Shown here in pieces: positions 42,859 through 51,563 of a stretch of 64,000 bases of DNA. The DNA comes from Shimia sp049116215 (GTDB taxonomy: Bacteria > Pseudomonadota > Alphaproteobacteria > Rhodobacterales > Rhodobacteraceae). A program made the translations under genes and the position numbers. The notes under the pieces are model-generated. The model ran no database searches. It was not told where the DNA came from and saw only the letters and a program-made list of their open reading frames with translations. The stretch lies in the NCBI RefSeq assembly GCF_049116215.1, contig NZ_JAGDZB010000001.1, positions 620,001 through 684,000 on the forward strand. Direction: 5' to 3'. Within the stretch, counting starts at the first letter, position 1, and each line of letters starts with the position of its first letter.

Positions 42859-43944
42859 ATGGATGAAAGACGTTTGATTGATCTGGGCATTCGCCTTCTG
42901 TTCCTCGGTGTGTTTGCCTTCGCTGCCTTCACCATCATCCTGCCACTCTCTGGCATTGTGGTCTGGGCTATCATTCTCGCGGTGGCGATTTACCCTTTGT
43001 TTGATTGGCTTTCCACCAAACTTGGTGGGCGCCGTGGTTGGGCATCCACCATCATAACGCTGTTGGGTCTCGGTTTGACGATTGGCCCGCTCTGGGCCTC
43101 GGTCAGCAGCTTTTTTGCCCACTTCAATGAGCTCAGCGACAAACTGCAAACTGGCAAGCTTGACCTGCCACCAGCGCCAGAAGGCCTAAGCGAGATCGCC
43201 CTTGTCGGCCCCAAAGCCACCGAAATCTGGAATCTGTTCAACAGCAACCTCGCCCTCGCTCTGGAGCGTTACGGCGATGTTGTGTTGGGCTTTGCCTCGA
43301 CCATCGGCGGCGCTGTTGCTGGGCTGAGCTTCCAACTTCTCGCCATGGCGCTGTCCGTGATTGTCATGGGCATGATGCTCTCCCCGGGGCCTAAACTCGG
43401 CGACATGGTGCAGAAATTTGGCAACCGCGTCTTTGCCCCCAAAGGTGGTGAATTTGTCGAAATGGCCGCCGCCACCGTGCGCAACGTGTCCCGCGGCGTG
43501 CTTGGCGTCGCCGCGCTACAAGCTGGCTTGATGGGCGTTGTGATGATGCTCTTTGGCATTGAGGCCGCTGGTCCTCTAGCCGTTGTGGTACTGATCCTTG
43601 GCATCATCCAGGTTGGCCCCACCATTGTGGTGATCCCGCTGGTGATCTGGGCTTGGGGTTCCATGGGCACCGGCGCCGCACTCCTGTTCACCGCCATCAT
43701 GATTCCGCTGATGTTAATGGATAACTTCCTACGCCCGATCTTTATCGCCAAAGGTCTCAACACGCCGATTCTCGTGATCCTCGTAGGCGTCATCGGCGGC
43801 GTGCTCTCCGGCGGCCTGATCGGCATCTTTGTTGGCCCCGTGATCCTGTCGGTCTTCTATGAACTGGTGATCGCTTGGATGGACGCCGAAGTGACCGAAG
43901 AGATCGAAGCTGACGCCGAAGCACTTGAGGAAGCCCGGAAATGA
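42859..43944 (+). CDS. AI-2E/PerM-family transporter
   Basis: The product has 361 residues with about eight membrane helices. The family pattern is visible: a helix pair near residues 5-60, then a large soluble-looking segment (about 85-150), and late helices with DNFLRPIFIAKGLNTPILVI and GGVLSGGLIGIFVGPVILSV. It is the first gene of a three-gene operon and overlaps the HlyD-like gene by 4 bases. In this context it is likely an export component. AI-2 export is proven for one E. coli member only. Confidence 0.88.
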   Translation: MDERRLIDLGIRLLFLGVFAFAAFTIILPLSGIVVWAIILAVAIYPLFDWLSTKLGGRRGWASTIITLLGLGLTIGPLWASVSSFFAHFNELSDKLQTGKLDLPPAPEGLSEIALVGPKATEIWNLFNSNLALALERYGDVVLGFASTIGGAVAGLSFQLLAMALSVIVMGMMLSPGPKLGDMVQKFGNRVFAPKGGEFVEMAAATVRNVSRGVLGVAALQAGLMGVVMMLFGIEAAGPLAVVVLILGIIQVGPTIVVIPLVIWAWGSMGTGAALLFTAIMIPLMLMDNFLRPIFIAKGLNTPILVILVGVIGGVLSGGLIGIFVGPVILSVFYELVIAWMDAEVTEEIEADAEALEEARK

Positions 43945-45005
43945 AGCGCACATTCTGGAGCATCCTTGCCCTCCTCTTCATAGTGGTGTCCTGGTATCTC
44001 GCAGCGGATCGCATCACGCCGTTCACTTCAAACGCACGAGTGAAAGCCATCATCACACCGGTCACTCCTCAGGTGTCCGGCACGGTGATTGAGATAAACG
44101 CGGACAATGGTGAAATTGTTGAAGCGGGTACTGTGATTGCCCGCATCGACGCGCGCCAGTTTGAAATCCAGAAGCAAAGCGCCGAAGCGGATCTGGAACT
44201 CGCCACGCAGGATGTTGGCGCCGACAGTGCGGATGTCAGCAGCGCCCAAACCCGTGTCACCCGCGCGCAAACCGATCTGGAAACCGAGCGCCTGCAATCC
44301 GCCCGCGTGTTTGAACTGGAAGAAAAAGGTCTGATCGCCGTCGCCAAAGCCGACGAAGCCCGCCGCCGTCTGGCCGATGCCGAATCCGAGCTGGAGCAAG
44401 CGCAGGCCGATTTGGAAAGCGAACAGAAAGCGCTTGGCAGCACTGGCGCCGACAACCCGCGCATTCAGGCTGCACTGGCCAAACTGGCGGATGCAGAATT
44501 GAAACTCAGCTGGACCGAGCTCGAAGCCCCCGCCCGCGGTGTACTGTCTGATCTGGACATCGCGGAAGGCAACTACGCCAAATCCGGACAAAGCCTGATG
44601 ACCTTCATCGACGCCAGCAACGTCTGGGTCGAGGCCTATCTGACCGAAAACAACCTCGGCAACGTCAAGAAAGGCGATCCGGTGGATGTGGTGCTCGACA
44701 TGCACCCCGGCAAAATCTTCAAAGGTGAGGTGGTCAGCCTCAGCGCCGCCAGCTCCGACGGCACCAAGAGCAAGCCGGGTGAACCCACAGAAATCCCACG
44801 TGCCAATGGCTGGCTACGCGACCCCCAACGTTTTGCCCTGCGCATCATCTTGCCCGGCTACACCGAAGGCGACGAAACCGACGACGTGCGGTTTAACGTG
44901 AACGGACAGGCGGATGTGATTGTCTACACCAACGACAACGCCTTCCTGAATCTGGTGGGCCGGGTGTATATCAAAATGGTGTCCTGGCTGTCTTATGCCT
45001 ATTGA
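43941..45005 (+). CDS. HlyD-family membrane fusion protein (AaeA/EmrA-like)
   Basis: The product has 354 residues. One N-terminal helix (about 5-27) is followed by a lipoyl-like segment (VKAIITPVTPQVSGTVIEIN). A long coiled-coil hairpin (about 70-185, LELATQDVGADSADVSSAQT and QAQADLESEQKALG) and a beta-barrel with APARGVLSDLDIAEGNYAK come next. It bridges an inner-membrane pump to an outer-membrane channel. It overlaps the DUF2955 gene by 11 bases; no outer-membrane factor is nearby. Confidence 0.9.
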   Translation: MKRTFWSILALLFIVVSWYLAADRITPFTSNARVKAIITPVTPQVSGTVIEINADNGEIVEAGTVIARIDARQFEIQKQSAEADLELATQDVGADSADVSSAQTRVTRAQTDLETERLQSARVFELEEKGLIAVAKADEARRRLADAESELEQAQADLESEQKALGSTGADNPRIQAALAKLADAELKLSWTELEAPARGVLSDLDIAEGNYAKSGQSLMTFIDASNVWVEAYLTENNLGNVKKGDPVDVVLDMHPGKIFKGEVVSLSAASSDGTKSKPGEPTEIPRANGWLRDPQRFALRIILPGYTEGDETDDVRFNVNGQADVIVYTNDNAFLNLVGRVYIKMVSWLSYAY

Positions 45006-46059
45006 GGTTGACCCAGCGCTAGAACGGCGTGGCCTGCGCTTGGCAACCGGCGTGTCCGGCAGCTTTGCGCTCGCCATCCTGATCGGCTGGCCGCTGGCCA
45101 CAATCTGCACCGTGTTTGTGGTGCTGTTCCTGCAAGCTCCCGGCCCCATGCCACCCATCGCCATCCGCACGCTGTTCCGGCAGGCGGTGGTATTTCTGGT
45201 GGCGTCCTGGGTGTTCTCTACTGCGCTGGCGCCCTACCCGGTGGCCTTTCTCATGGCCCTCGCACTGGCCGTGGCCACCTGTTTTTATTGGTCCACCAAA
45301 GGCGCAGGCATGCTCAGCGTCGTGCTGGCGCTTATGGCCGCGTTGATGTTGCCAACTCTGGTGCTCACCTCCCAAGACCTCGCGCTGATCTTGGTGATCT
45401 GGATTCCGCTCAACCTTGTGCTGGCGTGGCTCTGGACCGTGGCGATGTTTCGCTTCTTCCCACCCACGCCGCAAGGCGTCGCTGCCGCCGCCAAACCCGA
45501 CGCGCCGCACTATGATCCCAACCGGCTGGTCCTGCGCATGTCGCTCGTCACCATCCCCTTTGCGATCTACTTCTACCTAGTGGGCAGCGGCGCGCTGGTC
45601 ACACTGCTGTTTGTCGCCATCCTGTCACAACAACTCTCCGCCGCCACCGCCGCCGGTCCTGTTGTGGCCAAAAACATGATGAAGGCCAACTTCATCGGCG
45701 GTCTGGTCGCCATCACATGTTACGAGCTCACTGTCATCGCGCCCTTGATGCTCACCGCATTGCTGGTCTTCGCCGTCGCCGCTTTCCTGCTATCCTACTG
45801 GTTCATTTCGGACCGGCCGGACGCTTCCATGGGCGGCACAGCCCTGACCACCACAGTGATCTTGTTTGGCGGCTCCATCGCTCCCTTTGGCAAAGACGCC
45901 GACGTGAAAATGATCGACCGTCTTGTTCAGATCGGCAACGCGCTGATCTTTGTCCTAATCGCCTACATCCTGGTGGACGCTTTCTTCCCGCTTGATCCAG
46001 AAAAGCGGCAACGCCGCCGCCGCGGCCTGCGTGGCCTTTTGCGTCGCGCGAAGACCTGA
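44995..46059 (+). CDS. DUF2955/AaeB-like membrane permease
   Basis: The product has 354 residues with about ten or eleven hydrophobic helices in two blocks and a basic tail (RQRRRRGLRGLLRRAKT). It is half the size of E. coli AaeB and matches the DUF2955 branch, which groups with fusaric acid resistance-type proteins. It pairs with the HlyD gene as an aromatic-acid-type efflux pump, with the AI-2E protein as a third part. Substrate unknown. Confidence 0.85.
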   Translation: MPIEVDPALERRGLRLATGVSGSFALAILIGWPLATICTVFVVLFLQAPGPMPPIAIRTLFRQAVVFLVASWVFSTALAPYPVAFLMALALAVATCFYWSTKGAGMLSVVLALMAALMLPTLVLTSQDLALILVIWIPLNLVLAWLWTVAMFRFFPPTPQGVAAAAKPDAPHYDPNRLVLRMSLVTIPFAIYFYLVGSGALVTLLFVAILSQQLSAATAAGPVVAKNMMKANFIGGLVAITCYELTVIAPLMLTALLVFAVAAFLLSYWFISDRPDASMGGTALTTTVILFGGSIAPFGKDADVKMIDRLVQIGNALIFVLIAYILVDAFFPLDPEKRQRRRRGLRGLLRRAKT

Positions 46060-46150
46060 CATGCGCTGAGGGCGGTTGCAGCCCGACTCAAGTTGCGTTT
46101 ACATCGCGTCAGCGAACATCTTCACAAAGCAACGACTTGAGGCAGGCACC

Positions 46151-47026
46151 ATGGACATCCGCGCACTTGGCATGGGGCTGCTCTTTGCCCTAATCTGGTC
46201 CTCTGCCTTCACTTCCGCGCGGATCATTGTCGCCGACGCCTCCCCGCTTATGATCTCCTCTCTGCGCTTTGCCATTGCAGGTACCATCGGGGTGATCATC
46301 GCCCGCGCCTTGGGCCAATCTTGGCACCTGACGCCGGCGCAATGGCGCGCCACCATCATCTTTGGCCTCTGCCAAAACGCGCTTTATTTGGGCCTGAACT
46401 TCACCGCAATGACCACGATCGAGGCCTCGCTCGCGTCGATCATCGCCTCCACTATGCCCTTGATCGTCGCCCTCCTTGGCTGGGCCGCAAAAGGTGAAAA
46501 GCTCAGCCCCATGGGCACCATCGGCCTCATCGTTGGCTTTGGTGGGGTGCTGTTGATCATGGCGGGTCGGATCAGCGCCGGCGTCGACCTCTTTGGCGTT
46601 CTGCTCTGCGTGATCGGTGCCACAGCACTGGCGATTGCCACCCTCGCCGTGCGCAACGCGTCTTCCGGCGGCAACATGTTGATGATTGTTGGATTGCAGA
46701 TGTTTGTTGGCGCGATCACGCTGTTCTTCGCATCGCTGATTTTCGAAACATGGACGGTCAACTGGAACCCCAAGATGCTGACCGCCTTCATCTACACCAT
46801 CTTGGCGCCCGGCCTGTTTGCCACCTGGATTTGGTTTGCGCTTGTCGCCCGCATCGGCGCGGTCAAAGCCGCCACGTTCCACTTCCTGAACCCCTTCTTC
46901 GGCGTCGCTATTGCCGCCATGATCCTGGGAGAAAAACTCGGCTTCTGGGACATCGTCGGTGTGGCCGTGATCTGCGCCGGCATCCTCGCTGTGCAGCTTT
47001 CGAAACAATCACACACGGCCAAGTGA
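46151..47026 (+). CDS. DMT-family (EamA) transporter
   Basis: The product has 291 residues with ten predicted helices in two repeats. The start ATG at 46151 has GAGGCAGG upstream. Family features include LGMGLLFALIWSSAFTSARI, FTAMTTIEASLASIIASTMP and a second half ending GFWDIVGVAVICAGILAV. It differs from the other DMT gene at 38868 and may have another substrate. It sits directly before the ccdA group. Confidence 0.85.
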   Translation: MDIRALGMGLLFALIWSSAFTSARIIVADASPLMISSLRFAIAGTIGVIIARALGQSWHLTPAQWRATIIFGLCQNALYLGLNFTAMTTIEASLASIIASTMPLIVALLGWAAKGEKLSPMGTIGLIVGFGGVLLIMAGRISAGVDLFGVLLCVIGATALAIATLAVRNASSGGNMLMIVGLQMFVGAITLFFASLIFETWTVNWNPKMLTAFIYTILAPGLFATWIWFALVARIGAVKAATFHFLNPFFGVAIAAMILGEKLGFWDIVGVAVICAGILAVQLSKQSHTAK

Positions 47027-47083
47027 TCCCGCGTCACCGCTGTTTGAGATGACACGCCGCACAGCACTTGGCACAAGAGAGGC

Positions 47084-47797
47084 ATGGAATACCTCTTTGC
47101 ATATGGCGCGGGTCTGCTGACCCTGATCAACCCCTGCGTGGTGCCGGTTCTGCCCATCGTGTTGACCAGCGCACTGCAAGCCTCCCGTCACGGCCCCGCT
47201 GTGCTGGCGCTCGGCATGAGCCTCAGCTTTGTGGTCTTTGGCATGGCCGTGACCGTGTTTGGCCACGCCATTGGCCTGACGCCAGAAACCCTCTCCAAGG
47301 CCGGCGCAGTCTTGATGATGGGTTTTGGCGCCGTCTTACTGGTCCCGCAATTCTCCAGCGCCTTCTCCACCGCCACCGCAGGCGTCGCCGCCACTGCAGA
47401 CAACACGCTCAACGCAGTGGATCACACCAGCCTTCAAGGCCAATTCCTCGGCGGCCTGCTGCTCGGCCTCGTCTGGTCTCCCTGCATCGGGCCCACACTA
47501 GGCGGCGCCATCGCACTGGCGTCTCAAGGCGAAAGCCTCACCCACGCCACTATTATCATGGTCGCCTTTGCCGCCGGCGTCTCCACCTTGATCCTAGGTC
47601 TCGGCTACGGCGCCCGCTCGGCGCTTGGAAAACACCAAGCCACCCTGCGCGCCATCGCCGCCAAATCGCGCCCCATCCTTGGCGGCGTCTTCTTCCTCAC
47701 CGGCCTCGCACTGTTTTTTAACGTCCACCACATGATCGAAATCTGGCTCTTGGGCGTCCTGCCCCCATGGCTGCTCGATCTCTCTGTCGCCCTTTAA
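47084..47797 (+). CDS. ccdA: CcdA/DsbD-type thiol-disulfide transmembrane transporter
   Basis: The product has 237 residues with six helices. The two redox cysteines are Cys18 in LINPCVVPVLP and the Cys in VWSPCIGPTLGG (about residue 127), each followed by proline, the CcdA hallmark. It takes electrons from cytoplasmic thioredoxin and delivers them to a periplasmic acceptor. The thioredoxin-like gene that follows after 14 bases is the likely partner. Confidence 0.92.
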   Translation: MEYLFAYGAGLLTLINPCVVPVLPIVLTSALQASRHGPAVLALGMSLSFVVFGMAVTVFGHAIGLTPETLSKAGAVLMMGFGAVLLVPQFSSAFSTATAGVAATADNTLNAVDHTSLQGQFLGGLLLGLVWSPCIGPTLGGAIALASQGESLTHATIIMVAFAAGVSTLILGLGYGARSALGKHQATLRAIAAKSRPILGGVFFLTGLALFFNVHHMIEIWLLGVLPPWLLDLSVAL

Positions 47798-47811
47798 AAG
47801 GAGTTTCCCTT

Positions 47812-48219
47812 ATGCACCGTCGCACCTTCCTGGCCTCCGCTGCCGCCACGCTGGCCCTGCCCATGGCCGCCCGCGCCGCCACCGACTACACCCCGGGTCT
47901 CGTGAAAAAGCACCTCGCAGCGGGAGACACCGTCTTCTTGGATTTCAAAACCGAGTGGTGCACCACTTGCGCCGCACAAGAACGCGCCATTGACGCCCTG
48001 CTGCGCGAAAACCCCGTCTACAAAGATGCCATCACTTTCATCAACGTTGACTGGGACAAGCACAAAACCTCTGATTTGGCCCGTGAGTTAAAGATCCCGC
48101 GCCGCTCCACTTTGGTGGTGCTCAAAGGTGATCAGGAACTTGGCCGCATCGTCGCAGGCACCAACAAAAACAAGATCAAAGCATTGATGGACACCGCCCT
48201 CACCGCCGCCACAGCGTAA
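47812..48219 (+). CDS. Secreted thioredoxin-like protein
   Basis: The product has 135 residues from the ATG at 47812 (AAAAGGAG site). It begins MHRRTFLASAAATLALPMAA, a Tat-type signal with RR at residues 3-4. The redox motif is CTTC (Cys50 to Cys53) in FKTEWCTTCAAQ, resembling the DsbD C-terminal domain. It probably receives electrons from CcdA. Its final targets are unknown. Confidence 0.9.
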   Translation: MHRRTFLASAAATLALPMAARAATDYTPGLVKKHLAAGDTVFLDFKTEWCTTCAAQERAIDALLRENPVYKDAITFINVDWDKHKTSDLARELKIPRRSTLVVLKGDQELGRIVAGTNKNKIKALMDTALTAATA

Positions 48220-48226
48220 GCTTTCC

Positions 48227-48277
48227 GGATCACGCCAAATGTTGCACCGCGACACGTCGGCGTGATCCCCTCTTTTC
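48227..48277 (+). terminator. Terminator after the thioredoxin-like gene
   Basis: GGATCACGCC (48227-48236) and GGCGTGATCC (48259-48268) form a perfect 10-base stem with a 22-base loop, followed by CCTCTTTTC. The large loop is unusual but the T-rich tail supports termination. Confidence 0.65.
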
Positions 48278-48351
48278 AAACCCCCGTTTCCTCCCATATG
48301 CCTGACAGCAGAACCCTGATCCCCACTTTGAGATCAGCGAAGGAGACGCGC

Positions 48352-48804
48352 ATGACCAAATACACCCGCGACACCGATGTGATCGCCACCCTCACCGATG
48401 AACAGCACTGGGTCACTCAGGAAAACGGCACCGAACGCCCCGGCTCCGGCAAGCTTTTGTACAACAAAGAGCCCGGCATCTATGTCGATGTGGTCTCTGG
48501 TGAACCGCTGTTTGCCAGCTCTGACAAATATGAAAGCGGCTGCGGCTGGCCCAGCTTCACCAAGCCCATCGAGACCGCCCACGTGACCGAACACCACGAC
48601 GCCACCGCCGGCATGATCCGCACCGAAGTGCGCTCCAAACACGGTGACAGCCACCTAGGTCACGTCTTCCCCGACGGACCACAAGACCGTGGCGGACTGC
48701 GCTACTGCATCAACTCCGCCTCCCTGCGGTTTGTGCACCGCGCCGATATGGAAGGCGAGGGCTATGGCGCTTACCTTGATCAAGTAGAGGAGATCGACCA
48801 ATGA
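48352..48804 (+). CDS. msrB: Peptide-methionine (R)-S-oxide reductase
   Basis: The product has 150 residues from the ATG at 48352 with AAGGAGACG upstream. The signature is ESGCGWPSFTKPI, followed by HLGHVFPDGP and the catalytic Cys in RYCINSASLRF. It reduces methionine-R-sulfoxide using thioredoxin. I see no zinc-binding CxxC pairs, as in the zinc-free subgroup. It overlaps msrA by 4 bases. There is no signal peptide. Confidence 0.95.
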   Translation: MTKYTRDTDVIATLTDEQHWVTQENGTERPGSGKLLYNKEPGIYVDVVSGEPLFASSDKYESGCGWPSFTKPIETAHVTEHHDATAGMIRTEVRSKHGDSHLGHVFPDGPQDRGGLRYCINSASLRFVHRADMEGEGYGAYLDQVEEIDQ

Positions 48805-49301
48805 GCGAACGTGCAGTACTGGCAGGCGGCTGTTTCTGGGGCATGGAAGATCTGATCCGCAAAATGGATGGCGTACTGAGCACCCGCGTCGGCTACACCG
48901 GCGGTGACGTGCCCAACGCGACTTATGAAAACCACGGCACCCACGCCGAGGCCATCGAGATCACCTTTGATCCCGCCAAAACCTCATATCGCAAACTATT
49001 GGAATTCTTCTTCCAGATCCACGATCCCACCACGCCCAACCGTCAGGGCAACGACCGTGGCACCTCCTATCGCTCCGCGATTTACTACACCGATGCGGAT
49101 CAAAAGGCGGTGGCCGAGGACACCATCAAAGACGTCGACGCCTCCGGCCTCTGGCCCGGCAAAGTGGTCACCGAGGTCGAACCGGTCAGCGACTTCTGGC
49201 AGGCGGAAGAGTATCACCAGGACTATCTGGAAAAGAACCTTGGCGGCTACACCTGCCACTTCGCCCGCCCCGATTGGGTCCTGCCCAAACGCAACGGCTG
49301 A
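48801..49301 (+). CDS. msrA: Peptide-methionine (S)-S-oxide reductase
   Basis: The product has 166 residues with the GCFWG motif at 10-14 (catalytic Cys11) and YRSAIYYTDADQ and EEYHQDYLEKN as expected. It reduces the S form of methionine sulfoxide, complementing msrB. There is no signal peptide, so both repair enzymes act in the cytoplasm. Confidence 0.96.
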   Translation: MSERAVLAGGCFWGMEDLIRKMDGVLSTRVGYTGGDVPNATYENHGTHAEAIEITFDPAKTSYRKLLEFFFQIHDPTTPNRQGNDRGTSYRSAIYYTDADQKAVAEDTIKDVDASGLWPGKVVTEVEPVSDFWQAEEYHQDYLEKNLGGYTCHFARPDWVLPKRNG

Positions 49302-49307
49302 GCCTCA

Positions 49308-49330
49308 AGGCTGGCGTCCCGCGCCAGCCT
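49308..49330. terminator. Hairpin after msrA
   Basis: AGGCTGGCG (49308-49316) and CGCCAGCCT (49322-49330) form a 9-base stem with a TCCCG loop; it overlaps the stop of the convergent gene by two bases. There is no clear T-run, so termination is only probable. Confidence 0.6.
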
Positions 49331-49799
49331 AAAGCACCAAAGCTTGTAACTGCTCTGACGTATGCGCAATCACTCCCTCGGTTGCGCTCACGTCAAAGAA
49401 ACCAACTCCGTTTTCGAGAGCGCTGCGGACAACTTCTTCATACGCCTGCTCGGCAACCGACCAGGCAAAAGACATATAAATCCCGCTTTGCGCACAGCTG
49501 TAGTCAGTGACAAGGCTCTCATCGAATGGCTTCAGTGCCCGCGCACCACCAAACAGCCGCTGCCAAAACCCGCGTTTTTCTTCAACCAACGAGTCAAAGT
49601 CGAAAGCATAAGGTCCGTTCATGGGCGGAAACTTCTGCTGAACTGCATCATAAAATTGCGGCAGGTTCCCGGTCATTCCATCCGGCGAATTATAGTCTCG
49701 CGGCTCCTGCCACTTTGTCAGATCGCCATACCACGCCATAAACTCGGGACGCGACACAGGCGCAACCGCAGGGTCAAATATCAATAAATCGTAGCTCAT
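49329..49799 (-). CDS. Uncharacterised protein
   Basis: The product has 156 residues, is soluble, and begins MSYDLLIFDPAVAPVSRPEF. It has no family I recognise. There are many aromatic residues and an acidic overall charge; a helix-rich C-terminal part includes FAWSVAEQAYEEVVRSALEN. It starts one base inside the stop of the upstream glutathione transferase (TAATG), so the two are coupled. It may be an immunity-like or structural cytosolic protein; no motif supports a specific function. Confidence 0.65.
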   Translation of the reverse strand: MSYDLLIFDPAVAPVSRPEFMAWYGDLTKWQEPRDYNSPDGMTGNLPQFYDAVQQKFPPMNGPYAFDFDSLVEEKRGFWQRLFGGARALKPFDESLVTDYSCAQSGIYMSFAWSVAEQAYEEVVRSALENGVGFFDVSATEGVIAHTSEQLQALVL

Positions 49800-50440
49800 T
49801 ACACCTCTCCGATCGCCTGCCGAAACGCCCGGCTGTGCCTGATCCATTCCAACCAACAAGACAGCGCCCAATGGCGTTTCACCATCTTTCGACCTTTTGG
49901 AAGCGCTGCAAAGGCCGCCACCATGGGCGCCAACTGACAGTCCGCAAGCGAAATCCGCAAGCCGTTAAGCACCTCACCTTCACTGGCCATGTCATCCAGA
50001 ACCGCCAACACAGGCTCCGCTGCACGCAGCCCGTCCGTCACAAGCTCTTTGTCCCAGTCGATCCCAGCCTGCTTGCGCACCACCCCATGAGCATAGGCCT
50101 GTCGCACCATCGGCCAATAAGCGTAATTGTCGGCAATGGCGATCACCTGATCCATGCGCGCCAAACCCGCTGCATCGCTGGGCACCAATGAGATCCCCTC
50201 GAACGCCCGATCCACATAACGGGTGATGGCGGCGGTCTCATAGATCGCAAAATCGCCATGTTGCAGCACCGGCACCCACGCAAACGGATGGGGTCCGCTC
50301 GCTTCTGCCTCAAAGGGATTGTCTCGCTTGAGTTCAAACGCCACGCCTTTTGCCGCCAGCGCCATCATCACCACCTGGGTGTAGATGCTTTCCTTGAACC
50401 CACAAAGCGTGACCTGATCCACTACCCCGTCCCGCATCAC
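49799..50440 (-). CDS. Glutathione S-transferase-like protein
   Basis: The product has 213 residues with an N-terminal thioredoxin-like domain (VTLCGFKESIYTQVVMMALA, WVPVLQHGDFAIYETAAITR with the glutathione-binding ET pair) and a helical C-terminal domain. It overlaps queG by 4 bases. Substrate unknown; detoxification is typical of the fold. Confidence 0.85.
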   Translation of the reverse strand: MMRDGVVDQVTLCGFKESIYTQVVMMALAAKGVAFELKRDNPFEAEASGPHPFAWVPVLQHGDFAIYETAAITRYVDRAFEGISLVPSDAAGLARMDQVIAIADNYAYWPMVRQAYAHGVVRKQAGIDWDKELVTDGLRAAEPVLAVLDDMASEGEVLNGLRISLADCQLAPMVAAFAALPKGRKMVKRHWALSCWLEWIRHSRAFRQAIGEV

Positions 50441-51474
50441 GACAGCCTCTGCACCGCCCAGCGCGCCGCATCCGACACGGTGTCATCCGGATCGTCGCAC
50501 AGCCCCTGTGCCACCTCTTTCAACGCCCCATCACCGGAGTTGCCAATCGCGTAGAGCACGTTGCGCACAAACCGATTGCGCCCAATGCGCTTGATCGGTG
50601 AGCCGGAGAAAAACGTGCGAAACTCTGCATCTTCTAACACAGCCAGCTCCGCCAACTTCGGGGCCAGCAAATCATCCCGCGCGTGATACTTCATCTCCCG
50701 CGCATCCTGGGCAAATTTGTTCCAGGGGCAGGCCGACAAGCAATCGTCACAGCCATAAATCCGGTTGCCCAACAGGCCCCGCAAGTCCTCATCCACCGGC
50801 CCGTGATGCTCAATGGTCAAATAAGAAATACACCGCCGCGCATCGATCTGATGCGGCGCTGGGAAGGCATCGGTTGGACAGGCGTCCAGACAGGCGCGAC
50901 ACGACCCGCAATGGTCAATTTCTGCTGGATCAGTCTCCAATTCCAGCGTTGTGAACACGGATCCAATAAAGAACCAGGACCCCAAATCGCGGCTCACCAA
51001 ATTGGTGTGTTTGCCCTGCCAACCAAGCCCCGCGGCCTGTCCCAACGGCTTCTCCGGTACCGGCGCGGTATCCACAAACACCTTCACTTCGGTCTCTGGG
51101 CTAGTCTCGGCAATCAACCACCGCGCCAGACGCTTAAGGCGCTTTTTCACCGTGTCATGGTAATCGCGGTTCTGGGCGTAAACAGAGATAGCCGCGCGAT
51201 CCGCCTCCCCATGCACCGCCGTTGGATCATGCTCCGGCGTGTAGCTTTCGCCAAGCACAATCACCGAGCGCGCCTCCGGCCACAGCACCGACGGGTCAGA
51301 ACGCCAATGTTTGCGCGCCTCCAGCCATTGCATCTGCCCGTGGTAGTCTTTGGCCAGAAACCCGTCCAAACCCGCCGCCACATGGCCCACTGCATCCGGT
51401 CGGCACACTTTGGCCAGATCAAAGCCCATGGCCACCGCCTCTGCTTTCATGCGGCTTGTCAAATCAGCAGACAC
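50437..51474 (-). CDS. queG: Epoxyqueuosine reductase
   Basis: The product has 345 residues. Iron-sulfur motifs are CGSCRACLDACPTDAF and CDDCLSACPWNKFA, and the C-terminal HEAT-like repeat has GNSGDGALKEVAQ. It reduces epoxyqueuosine to queuosine in tRNA, using cobalamin. It leads a small leftward unit with the two following genes. Confidence 0.95.
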   Translation of the reverse strand: MSADLTSRMKAEAVAMGFDLAKVCRPDAVGHVAAGLDGFLAKDYHGQMQWLEARKHWRSDPSVLWPEARSVIVLGESYTPEHDPTAVHGEADRAAISVYAQNRDYHDTVKKRLKRLARWLIAETSPETEVKVFVDTAPVPEKPLGQAAGLGWQGKHTNLVSRDLGSWFFIGSVFTTLELETDPAEIDHCGSCRACLDACPTDAFPAPHQIDARRCISYLTIEHHGPVDEDLRGLLGNRIYGCDDCLSACPWNKFAQDAREMKYHARDDLLAPKLAELAVLEDAEFRTFFSGSPIKRIGRNRFVRNVLYAIGNSGDGALKEVAQGLCDDPDDTVSDAARWAVQRLS

Positions 51475-51489
51475 AGGCCCGCTCCTTCA

Positions 51490-51550
51490 TTTGGCCAAAA
51501 ATATCCTCGGGGGTGCGGCCATCAGGCCGCAGGGGCAGACAGCCCCCTTG
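51490..51550 (-). repeat. Dispersed intergenic repeat, copy 5
   Basis: In reverse orientation: TTGGCCAAAAATATCCTCGG, then the hairpin GCGGCC-ATCA-GGCCGC (51515-51530) and a GGGGCAGACAGCCCCC block. It fills the gap between queG and the next glutathione transferase gene. Confidence 0.7.
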
Positions 51551-51563
51551 CCAACGTGTGTGA

